Positions 6,467 through 12,395 of a stretch of DNA of 15,347 nt are shown here, one piece after another. The notes beneath the pieces are model-generated. The model searched no databases and was not told where the DNA came from. It saw only the letters and a list, made by a program, of their open reading frames with translations. Each line of letters begins with the position of its first letter. Within the stretch, counting starts at the first letter, position 1. The stretch is taken from assembly GCA_002382665.1 (NCBI GenBank), contig DFZA01000019.1, forward strand, positions 59,800 to 75,146, read 5' to 3'. Made by a program: the position numbers and the translations under genes. The DNA comes from Peptococcaceae bacterium UBA4068. GTDB lineage: Bacteria > Bacillota > Dehalobacteriia > UBA4068.

Positions 6467-6817
6467 ATGGGACTGTTTGGAGGCAAAAACAAAAAAGAAG
6501 AAACAAGCTCTTGCTGTTGCGGAGGCAGTTGCGATTGTCAAAGCATGGAAAAAGCGGAAACCGCTAAGAGCGAAGGTGCGAGTGTAAAGGTTTTGGGAAC
6601 AGGCTGCGCCAAGTGCAATCAGCTCGAAACGGCTACCAAGGCTGCGTTAGAGCAGCTTGGCATGGATACGACGATCGACCATGTAACTGATTTTGCCCAG
6701 ATCGCGGCTTATGGCGTAATGACTACCCCTGCTTTGGTAGTAGACGGTAAAGTCGTGTCTTTGGGTAAAGTGCTGAAAACGGAAGATGTCGTTAAAATAT
6801 TGCAAAAGGTAAGATGA
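6467..6817 (+). CDS. Small Cys-rich thioredoxin (redox-active disulfide protein)
   Basis: 116 aa, last gene of the ars operon. The ribosome binding site AAGGAG (6452-6457) fits the ATG at 6467; an in-frame ATG at 6461 is too close and the open frame back to 6410 overlaps ccdA. Residues 16-24 are a thiol cluster CCCGGSCDC on a Lys/Glu-rich lead. The rest (about 38-116) is a minimal thioredoxin fold of the TM0996/MTH895 type, with active site GTGCAKCNQLE (C47, C50) and loop MTTPALVVDGK holding the cis-proline. No signal peptide is present, so it is cytosolic. It is the natural cytosolic donor for CcdA. The N-terminal cluster has the same C-x-C-G-G-x-C spacing as the tail of the ferredoxin-DUF2703 protein. 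Confidence 0.88.
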   Translation: MGLFGGKNKKEETSSCCCGGSCDCQSMEKAETAKSEGASVKVLGTGCAKCNQLETATKAALEQLGMDTTIDHVTDFAQIAAYGVMTTPALVVDGKVVSLGKVLKTEDVVKILQKVR

Positions 6818-6872
6818 TCGGACTACTCGAGGAGTACTCTTTGGGGGATAGTCAAGTAGAGCTCAAAATATG

Positions 6873-6902
6873 AAAAGTGCGTTCCCATGGGAACGCACTT
6901 TT
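6873..6902. terminator. 30-bp palindromic terminator shared by two convergent operons
   Basis: A perfect palindrome with 15-base arms, AAAAGTGCGTTCCCA and its complement, has no spacer. The A run on the left and T run on the right give a U tract in both directions. It lies 55 bases after the last ars gene and about 84 bases beyond the end of nfnB on the other strand, so it most likely ends both transcripts. Confidence 0.85.
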
Positions 6903-6921
6903 GTCATACTCGTCATATTCG

Positions 6922-6954
6922 TTTATCCGGCGGCGCAGAGCAGCGCCGGATAAA
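6922..6954 (-). terminator. Additional hairpin behind nfnB
   Basis: An 11-bp stem TTTATCCGGCG/CGCCGGATAAA (6922-6932 with 6944-6954) has an 11-base loop. On the minus strand it follows the nfnB stop by about 32 bases but has no U tract, so it may protect the 3' end or help the palindromic terminator next to it. Confidence 0.5.
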
Positions 6955-6986
6955 GTCTGACTTATGTGTTTATTTTTTGTTCTTAA

Positions 6987-8381
6987 TTATTTGTTCTTAA
7001 TATATTCGTCAATAGCTGCCGCTGCATTTTTGCCGGCGCCCATGGCGAGGATAACGGTAGCTGCTCCGGTAACCGCGTCGCCACCGGCATAAATGCCTTC
7101 GCGGCTGGTTTTGCCGGTTTCTTCGTCAGCTATGATACCGCCCCAGCTCTGGGTATCGAGGCCAGGGGTGGTTGATTTGATCAGCGGGTTGGGGCTGGTG
7201 CCGATACCGATAACCACGGCTTGAACATCGAGAATAGATTCGCTGCCCTTTTTCGGTACAGGACGGCGACGACCGGAAGCATCAGGTTCGCCCAGTTCCA
7301 TTTCGATGACTTCTATGCCTTTAACTCTGCCATTTTCATCGCCCAGAACCCGAGTGGGATTGGTGAGCATCTTGAAAATGATGCCCTCTTCTTTAGCATG
7401 GTGTACTTCTTCCGCTCTGGCAGGCATTTCTACTTCGGAACGGCGGTAAACGATATATACAGTTTCTGCTCCCATTCTCTTGGCGCAGCGGGCCGCATCC
7501 ATAGCGACATTGCCGCCGCCGACTACCGCTACTTGCTTGCCAATTTTAATCGGAGTATCGTGATTCGGGAAGTCATAGGCTTTCATGAGATTGATGCGGG
7601 TCAGGAATTCATTAGCGGAATAGACACCCATCAGATTCTCGCCCGGGATCTTCTGGAAGTTGGGAAGTCCGGCGCCTGAGCCAACGAAAACAGCTTCAAA
7701 ACCTTCTTCTCCCATCAGCTCGTCCAAGGTAATGCATTTACCGATAACCATATCCGGAACGATCTTAACACCCAATGCTTCTACAGTGGCGATTTCCTTG
7801 CGCACCAGAGCCTTGGGCAGACGGAATTCGGGGATACCATAAACAAGAACACCGCCCGGGGTATGCAGAGCTTCAAAGATCGTAACATCATATCCTATCT
7901 TGGCCAGGTCACCGGCGCAGGTCAATCCGGCGGGGCCGGAGCCGACAATCGCGACTTTATGGCCATTGGCAGCGGCAATCTCGGGTTTTTCATTGCCGTG
8001 TTCTATTGAATAATCCGCGACAAAACGCTCTATACGGCCGATACCTACCGGCTCGCCCTTCTTACCGCGGATACAGTATTGTTCGCATTGTGATTCCTGA
8101 GGACAAACACGTCCGCAGATCGCAGGCAAGCTGTTGGTACTTTTAACCACAGCGGCTGCTTCCTGAAATTTGCCATCTGCTACTAAAGTAAGAAATTCCG
8201 GAATACGGACATTGACCGGGCATCCAGCAACGCAGGGCTGATTTTTGCAGTTCAGACAGCGTTTCGCTTCATCAATAGCCATTTCCTCTGTATAGCCCAA
8301 GGACACTTCGCCAAAATTCTTATTACGGACGTTTGGGTCCTGCTCGGGCATTTTGTTTTTATCTAAACGCATATTGGCCAT
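6987..8381 (-). CDS. nfnB: NADH-dependent ferredoxin:NADP oxidoreductase, large subunit
   Basis: 464 aa cytosolic flavoprotein, homologous to the small subunit of glutamate synthase (often annotated gltA). With NfnA it couples NADPH oxidation to reduction of both ferredoxin and NAD by electron bifurcation, or runs in reverse. The N-terminal domain has C42xxC45 with C50 and C54, and C89xxxC93 with C99 and C103, for two [4Fe-4S] clusters. The FAD site is VAIVGSGPAG (143-152), and the NADPH-site loop is VAVVGGGNVAMDAA. The C-terminal GGDAVTGAATVILAMGAGK segment completes FAD binding. The start ATG overlaps the nfnA stop by one base (TAATG), with GGAGGTG upstream. An open extension of nine codons has no support. 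No large glutamate synthase subunit is nearby, which favours Nfn (or the related sulfide dehydrogenase SudA) over GltD. Confidence 0.92.
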   Translation of the reverse strand: MANMRLDKNKMPEQDPNVRNKNFGEVSLGYTEEMAIDEAKRCLNCKNQPCVAGCPVNVRIPEFLTLVADGKFQEAAAVVKSTNSLPAICGRVCPQESQCEQYCIRGKKGEPVGIGRIERFVADYSIEHGNEKPEIAAANGHKVAIVGSGPAGLTCAGDLAKIGYDVTIFEALHTPGGVLVYGIPEFRLPKALVRKEIATVEALGVKIVPDMVIGKCITLDELMGEEGFEAVFVGSGAGLPNFQKIPGENLMGVYSANEFLTRINLMKAYDFPNHDTPIKIGKQVAVVGGGNVAMDAARCAKRMGAETVYIVYRRSEVEMPARAEEVHHAKEEGIIFKMLTNPTRVLGDENGRVKGIEVIEMELGEPDASGRRRPVPKKGSESILDVQAVVIGIGTSPNPLIKSTTPGLDTQSWGGIIADEETGKTSREGIYAGGDAVTGAATVILAMGAGKNAAAAIDEYIKNK

Positions 8382-9223
8382 TATTTGACACCTCCAGTCA
8401 AGCGACATTCATGCTTTTTCATACTTTCGCTTTCTTCATCGCGGAACATCCTGGAACGGGCGATCGCTTCGTCAAAATCAACCAAATGCCCATCAAAATC
8501 AGGACCGTCCACGCAGGCAAACTTGGTCTGCCCATCAACAGTAAGACGGCAGCCGCCGCACATACCGGTTCCATCTATCATAATTGGGTTCATACTGACA
8601 ATAGTACGGATGCCTTTTTCTTTGGTAATATCGCAGACTGCTTTCATCATTACCAGCGGCCCGATAGCGATGACAGTGTCATATTCTGCGCCGGCAGCCA
8701 ACTTATCAGCAAGAGCTGCGGTAACAAAACCTTTATTGCCATTGCTACCATCATCGGTCATCACGATCAGATTGGTGCAAGCACTTTCAAATTCGTCGGC
8801 CAGGATGATCATATCCTTATTTTTAAAGCCAACTATAAAATCGACCTCTATCCCCAGGTCATGCATAGCCTTGGCCTGCGGATAGGCGATAGCGACACCG
8901 AGGCCGCCGCCGATTACACAAGCTTTTTTAATGCCTTCAAACTCGGAGGCACAGCCCAGGGGACCGACGAAGTCGAGCAGGCTATCTCCCTCGTTGAGAG
9001 TGTCCAGGGCATAGGTGGAATAACCGACCTTTTGGAAAATGATTGTGATAGTACCGGCTTCTCTATCATAGCCGGCAATAGTAAGGGGTATCCTCTCACC
9101 ATTTTCATCGATTCGTAAAATAATGAATTGACCGGGCTGGGCTTTCTTGGCAATTCGAGGTGCCAGGATTTCCATGTAGGTCACTGTTGGGTTAAGAACC
9201 CTTTTTTTAACAATTGGAAACAT
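8381..9223 (-). CDS. nfnA: NADH-dependent ferredoxin:NADP oxidoreductase, small subunit
   Basis: 280 aa, related to ferredoxin-NADP reductases and PyrK. The FAD-binding beta barrel has RIPLTIAG (44-51). The NAD-binding half begins at ACVIGGGLGVAIAYP (101-115). The C-terminal [2Fe-2S] site reads D217-x4-C222-x2-C225-x11-C237. The aspartate sits where PyrK has a cysteine, and an Asp ligand is the known hallmark of Nfn small subunits. It lies first in a two-gene operon with nfnB, which it overlaps by one base. The start has AAGGAGGATACTC before ATG. It binds NAD(H) and is the NADH-facing half of the bifurcating enzyme. The related subunit SudB of archaeal sulfide dehydrogenase cannot be ruled out. 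Confidence 0.92.
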   Translation of the reverse strand: MFPIVKKRVLNPTVTYMEILAPRIAKKAQPGQFIILRIDENGERIPLTIAGYDREAGTITIIFQKVGYSTYALDTLNEGDSLLDFVGPLGCASEFEGIKKACVIGGGLGVAIAYPQAKAMHDLGIEVDFIVGFKNKDMIILADEFESACTNLIVMTDDGSNGNKGFVTAALADKLAAGAEYDTVIAIGPLVMMKAVCDITKEKGIRTIVSMNPIMIDGTGMCGGCRLTVDGQTKFACVDGPDFDGHLVDFDEAIARSRMFRDEESESMKKHECRLTGGVK

Positions 9224-9294
9224 GAGTATCCTCCTTCATAGCGCTCAAGCCTTTATTATGAAACATTTAATTTATGCATAGACGCACACAATTA

Positions 9295-9323
9295 ATTTTA
9301 AGATGAACAAGCCTATTTGTCAA
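9295..9323 (-). promoter_or_regulatory. Promoter of nfnAB with an overlapping inverted repeat
   Basis: On the minus strand, TTGACA (9318-9323), 17 bases, then TAAAAT (9295-9300). The -35 is part of TTGTCA-A-TGACAA (9317-9329), a 6-bp inverted repeat with a one-base centre, which is a possible operator. It does not match the known 18-bp Rex box. Confidence 0.65.
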
Positions 9324-9698
9324 TGACAATTCGACTTATTTCCACTTTTTTAGCTAAGGCTGCGATTACACCAGCGTTATCCGGGCAAAGGTAAGTTTTG
9401 ACAAAATAAACATGATTACGAGCAAGCTAATCGCGGATATATTCACTGGCCGTGACTGCGCCCATCAGCGCTCAGCTTGGGCAGAGTGAAACCCCTGATT
9501 AAGCGGATATAGTGATTTATTTGCAATGTTTGCTGAACAATATGTTAAAAGTGTATAAAGCTAAATAAATGCTGATCGCTTTTTTGGCAACAGTTATAAA
9601 ACTTTGTCATAATATTTGTTGCTTTATATTATAATTTATTGAATATCTTTAGTTTGTGAAAGTGAATAAATCTCAACGATTAACAGCTTTTTTGCCAT
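9324..9698. other. Long gap without an intact gene
   Basis: No complete gene is seen between nfnA (start 9223) and the amidohydrolase (start 9850). Close to nfnA, the minus strand from 9465 to 9313 reads like a small protein, with codons giving MGAVTASEYIRD, a stop at 9427-9429, then a 37-codon stretch that includes HVYFVKTYLCPDNAG. It has no ribosome binding site and could be a decayed gene or chance. From 9480 to 9660 the DNA is AT-rich and carries promoter-like sequence. Confidence 0.4.
9604..9632 (+). promoter_or_regulatory. Possible promoter for the amidohydrolase gene
   Basis: TTGTCA (9604-9609), 17 bases, then TATTAT (9627-9632), overlapping a TATAAT at 9630-9635. If used, it makes an untranslated leader of about 210 bases that holds the hairpins listed next. 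Confidence 0.4.
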
Positions 9699-9817
9699 AC
9701 CCCTAAGGGGTCGCGATCTAGCGGCCGTGCCGGTTGCAGGGCGGTGAGGGGCAGGTCTTTTCCTGCTTAGAGCAACTATCTTATTTGGTGGTATTAAAAG
9801 CGACGGCAGGCTTGCCG
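9699..9817 (+). ncRNA. Structured, GC-rich leader before the amidohydrolase
   Basis: Several stems can be drawn: ACCCC-TAA-GGGGT (9699-9711), a long-range GTTGC/GCAAC pair (9733-9737 with 9772-9776) enclosing GCAGG-TCTTTT-CCTGC (9751-9766), and CGGCA-GGCT-TGCCG (9804-9817). The stretch is far richer in GC than the AT-rich DNA before it. I cannot match it to a known riboswitch class. It could be a regulatory leader or an unrelated insertion. Confidence 0.3.
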
Positions 9818-9849
9818 AGCGAGCTAGAAATTTCGGAGGTGAGACTATA

Positions 9850-10563
9850 ATGAAGATCATTGACGCGCATACTCATCTCGGGTATTTTGGGTATCCCTTT
9901 AATGTAGGCAATACCCTGGAAGGGTTTATTTCTCTGATGGATGAGTTTGAAGTTGAGAAGTCATTTTGCAGTAATTCCGACAATAAGCAGGTAGAAGATG
10001 CTGTCAAGAAATATCCCGACCGCATCGTCGGTCAGGCCTGGGAGGACCCGTACCAAGGCCAGGCGGCGGTTGACCACCTGCGCTATGTCGTAACGGAGCT
10101 GGGCTTCAAGAGCTTGAAGCTGCACCCGTTGGTCAACGGCTTTCTGCCTTATGACCCGATGGTATTCCCGCTGATCGAAGAGGCGCTGAGCCTCAATATT
10201 CCGGTTTTTGTCCATTCCGGCCACGCTCCGTATTCTTTGCCCTGGCAGATAGGCCAACTGGCCGAGATATTCCCGGACGTCAGGTTCGTGCTGATTCATA
10301 TGGGCCACGGCCATGGCATCTACATTCAGGGGGCTCTTGACGTGGCGCAAAAGCTGCCCAACGTATATCTCGAGACATCCGGCATGCCCATGCACACCAA
10401 GATCAAAGAGGCCTTTGATACGCTTGGCGGCGACAAGGTCATGTACGGCTCCGATATACCTTTTCACCATCCGTCTGTGGAATTGCAGCGTATGAAATGC
10501 GCGGGGCTGACGGAGGTGCAGATGCAGAAACTGCTTTATGATAATGCGGCAAGGTTTTGCTAG
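9850..10563 (+). CDS. Amidohydrolase-2 family metal-dependent hydrolase
   Basis: 237 aa, predicted cytosolic TIM-barrel enzyme. Metal-site residues of the family are in place: H7 and H9 in DAHTHLG, a LKLHP strand (H92), VHSGH (H122), LIHMGH (H150) and YGSDIPF (D202). The family includes hydrolases and non-oxidative decarboxylases acting on small carboxylic or cyclic substrates. The actual substrate cannot be told. It is shorter than typical members (about 280-330 aa) and ends right after the NAARFC helix, but no core motif is missing. The ribosome binding site GGAGGTGA lies eight bases before ATG. It is transcribed alone, with a long leader and its own terminator. Codon use is richer in G+C than in the CPBP gene at 11469. 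Confidence 0.85.
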   Translation: MKIIDAHTHLGYFGYPFNVGNTLEGFISLMDEFEVEKSFCSNSDNKQVEDAVKKYPDRIVGQAWEDPYQGQAAVDHLRYVVTELGFKSLKLHPLVNGFLPYDPMVFPLIEEALSLNIPVFVHSGHAPYSLPWQIGQLAEIFPDVRFVLIHMGHGHGIYIQGALDVAQKLPNVYLETSGMPMHTKIKEAFDTLGGDKVMYGSDIPFHHPSVELQRMKCAGLTEVQMQKLLYDNAARFC

Positions 10564-10598
10564 TTGATATTACGGTGTACAAATAGGCATCTTTGTCC

Positions 10599-10620
10599 AA
10601 GGCAGGGAGGCCTTTTTTAT
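10599..10620 (+). terminator. Intrinsic terminator after the amidohydrolase
   Basis: A short stem AAGGC/GCCTT (10599-10603 with 10610-10614) with loop AGGGAG runs into TTTTAT. It sits 36 bases after the stop codon. Confidence 0.65.
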
Positions 10621-10654
10621 TTAACAGCTCTGGCGCAGGGGTTATTATTGGGTT

Positions 10655-10708
10655 TGTTGTAAATACAACAGAGTCGCGAGGGAATTTATGGTAAAATCTG
10701 ATTATAAT
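10655..10708 (+). promoter_or_regulatory. Promoter region of the cupin-rubredoxin pair with a palindromic site
   Basis: A perfect TATAAT lies at 10703-10708 without a good -35 at the right distance. Upstream, TGTTGTA-AA-TACAACA (10655-10670) is a 7-bp inverted repeat centred about 50 bases before the expected start. A weak -35 plus an upstream palindrome is typical of promoters that need an activator. The motif does not exactly match Rex, FNR, CopY or PerR boxes that I know. Confidence 0.5.
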
Positions 10709-10766
10709 TGATCCGTTAGGGTATGATAATGCATGAAATAAATACTGATTAAGGAGGGTTGATGTT

Positions 10767-11081
10767 ATGATTGAACAGCTATTTAAATTAGCCGGAGCAA
10801 ATCAAAAGGTCATTGAAAAGGTTCTATTTGATGAAAATATTAATTATATTCATATGGTATTTAACAAAGACGAAGGAGCACCCGAGCACTTTTCCAATGC
10901 CAATGTTTATATGACTGTTCTAAGAGGCCGCCTCTCCATCGGCCTTGCTGACCAGGATATCCATGAGTATGAAGCCGGTACCTTGTTAAAAATACCGGAT
11001 AACACTAAAATGAATATAAATAATCTCAATGCGGATACTTTGGAATTGATTATTGTCAAGGCTCCGGCTCCCAAAGCTTAA
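10767..11081 (+). CDS. Small cupin-fold protein
   Basis: 104 aa single-domain cupin, soluble. The first cupin motif is recognisable as EGAPEHFSNANVYMTVLRG (residues 36-54) and the second as YEAGTLLKIPDNTKMNI (68-84). The metal site is degenerate: only H41 of the usual His/Glu set remains, and the second motif has no His, so metal catalysis is doubtful. A binding or sensory role is as likely. The ribosome binding site AAGGAGGG is followed by ATG at normal spacing. Rubredoxin follows after 20 bases in the same transcript, which suggests a link to oxidative stress or electron transfer, but the partner role is inferred. Family members are common beside redox genes in anaerobes. Confidence 0.8.
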   Translation: MIEQLFKLAGANQKVIEKVLFDENINYIHMVFNKDEGAPEHFSNANVYMTVLRGRLSIGLADQDIHEYEAGTLLKIPDNTKMNINNLNADTLELIIVKAPAPKA

Positions 11082-11101
11082 AAAATATAAGGAGATTTTT
11101 T

Positions 11102-11269
11102 ATGAAACAGTACAGTTGTATTCCCTGCGGCTATATCTATGACCCTGAGCTCGGTGATCCCGACAATGGGATTGCGCCCGGCACGGCGTTTGAGGATCTG
11201 CCTGATGATTGGCAATGCCCTGTCTGCGGCGTTGGCAAGGAAGATTTTGAACCTGTGGAAGAATTGTAA
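11102..11269 (+). CDS. Rubredoxin
   Basis: 55 aa one-iron electron carrier of the cytosol. It has the two knuckles that bind the iron, C6-IP-C9-GY and C39-PV-C42-GV, the IYDPELGDPDNGIAPGTAF stretch typical of the family, and FEDLPDDWQCPVC before the second pair. Length is normal for a single-domain rubredoxin. The first knuckle is usually C-x2-C-G-x-I/V-Y; here it reads CIPCGYIY, a fit. The ribosome binding site AAGGAGA lies 20 bases behind the cupin stop and gives this start. The gene forms an operon with the cupin and ends at a strong hairpin. Likely partners are oxygen or peroxide reductases elsewhere in the genome; none is in the window. Confidence 0.95.
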   Translation: MKQYSCIPCGYIYDPELGDPDNGIAPGTAFEDLPDDWQCPVCGVGKEDFEPVEEL

Positions 11270-11330
11270 GAGCTTTATAACCTGCTGCTTATCAGTTTAA
11301 TAGTTTTATCGCGAGGATTATAATAATGAG

Positions 11331-11376
11331 AAAAGAATGTCTTTGTATAGCAAGACCAAGACATTCTTTTTTTGCT
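11331..11376 (+). terminator. Strong terminator after rubredoxin
   Basis: A 13-bp stem AAAAGAATGTCTT/AAGACATTCTTTT (11331-11343 with 11358-11370) with a 14-base loop is followed by TTTGCTT. Confidence 0.88.
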
Positions 11377-11379
11377 TGA

Positions 11380-11408
11380 TTGAAATGTTTATAGGCGGGG
11401 GCTATAAT
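11380..11408 (+). promoter_or_regulatory. Promoter of the CPBP protease gene
   Basis: TTGAAA (11380-11385), 17 bases, then TATAAT (11403-11408). It starts just after the rubredoxin terminator and gives a leader of about 55 bases. Confidence 0.75.
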
Positions 11409-11468
11409 ATAATATATAAGAGCAGCCCGATAAGGGGGAATTTGAAGATTATTTTATTGAGGTGATAT

Positions 11469-12203
11469 ATGACAACGAATATGCAAAAAGAAATAAGTCT
11501 ATTAAAGTTGCTGTGTTATATTTTTATCCCAACTTCGATATTAACTGTAATCTATATTATTACTGGATACTTACAGCATGTAATTCCTTCAATTTTGCTA
11601 TTTTATCTCCTTGCTGCCGTTATTTTATTTCCCATTGAAATATGTATAGTTTTATATGCAAGTAAAAAAGAGTTCGGCGCCTTTTCATTAAAAAGCTCAT
11701 TTTGCTGTTACAACAAAATGAGTTGGTGGAAAGTACTTTTGTATGGTTCTTTCCTGTTCGCTTTTGCAGGTATCATGTCTGTGACGATAGCGCCATTTGA
11801 AAATAGCTTGCTTGCTCCGATTTCACATCAGATCATCCCTGGTTACTTTGACTGGAATAATATCGAATATCTGAAACAGTATCCAAAAGGTGTTTTACTA
11901 TTAACTTGTATAGGATATTTTGTATTTAATGTTATTGTTGGCCCGATCGTTGAAGAATTGTTTTTTAGGGGTTACCTCACATCGAAAGTGAGCAGGTTTG
12001 GTAATTTTGCACCGATAATAATCACCGTTTTGTTTTCTCTGTATCATTTTTGGCTTCCGTTCAATAATCTATTTAGGATTTCAGTGTTTTTGCCTGCTGC
12101 GTTTGTTGCTTTTAAGAAGAAAAACATTTACATATCAATGGTGTCTCATTGCCTGTGTAATTTGTTTTCAACTGTTAGCTTAATTCTTGCTGTATTTGCT
12201 TAG
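11469..12203 (+). CDS. CPBP family intramembrane glutamic protease
   Basis: 244 aa with about seven hydrophobic helices. It has the three conserved motifs of the CPBP (CAAX protease/Abi) family: EELFFRGYL with E162, E163 and R167, FSLYHFW with H193, and SHCLCN with H227 and N231. Family members cleave or process membrane peptides, and in bacteria often act in bacteriocin immunity, signalling or regulated proteolysis; the target here is unknown. The ribosome binding site GAGGTGATAT is followed by ATG. The gene stands alone between a promoter and a 16-bp terminator. Its codons are distinctly richer in A and T than those of the regulator downstream, which may hint at a separate origin. Confidence 0.88.
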   Translation: MTTNMQKEISLLKLLCYIFIPTSILTVIYIITGYLQHVIPSILLFYLLAAVILFPIEICIVLYASKKEFGAFSLKSSFCCYNKMSWWKVLLYGSFLFAFAGIMSVTIAPFENSLLAPISHQIIPGYFDWNNIEYLKQYPKGVLLLTCIGYFVFNVIVGPIVEELFFRGYLTSKVSRFGNFAPIIITVLFSLYHFWLPFNNLFRISVFLPAAFVAFKKKNIYISMVSHCLCNLFSTVSLILAVFA

Positions 12204-12260
12204 ATACTAAAAGGGCAAGATTAAATTACCAAGGTTTGGGCCCCTTAAGGCATACATATG

Positions 12261-12297
12261 AAAAAGCAACATGTAAGAACTTTACATGTTGCTTTTT
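12261..12297 (+). terminator. Terminator after the CPBP gene
   Basis: A 16-bp stem AAAAAGCAACATGTAA/TTACATGTTGCTTTTT with loop GAACT (12277-12281). The T run lies at the end of the right arm and the A run on the left makes it potentially active in both directions. Confidence 0.88.
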
Positions 12298-12395
12298 AAA
12301 AGTATCGCGCAGGTTGATTTTTTCAACCAAAGTTGCTTGCCAATCCATTGATTATTTTTGGCCTGACGGTTAATATATAATCAGAGGTGATTGAA

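Noticed and set aside
8333..9118. Plus-strand open frame of 261 codons
   Set aside because: It lies opposite nfnA and the start of nfnB, which have clear motifs, ribosome binding sites and translational coupling. The frame is a shadow caused by their codon bias.
9317..9329. TTGTCA-A-TGACAA as a Rex or FNR box for nfnAB
   Set aside because: Rex boxes are longer, with a wider spacer, and FNR boxes have a TTGAT core. It is kept only as an unassigned inverted repeat.
9707..9760. Resemblance to the ZTP riboswitch (GGGTCGCGA then GCGG)
   Set aside because: The second conserved block, CCGCCTGGGCA, is missing and the spacing does not fit, so I do not call a known riboswitch.
11326..11379. Tiny frame of 17 codons (starts MRKEC) with a GAGG before it
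   Set aside because: It coincides with the rubredoxin terminator stem and has no support beyond the chance ribosome binding site. A role as leader peptide is unlikely.
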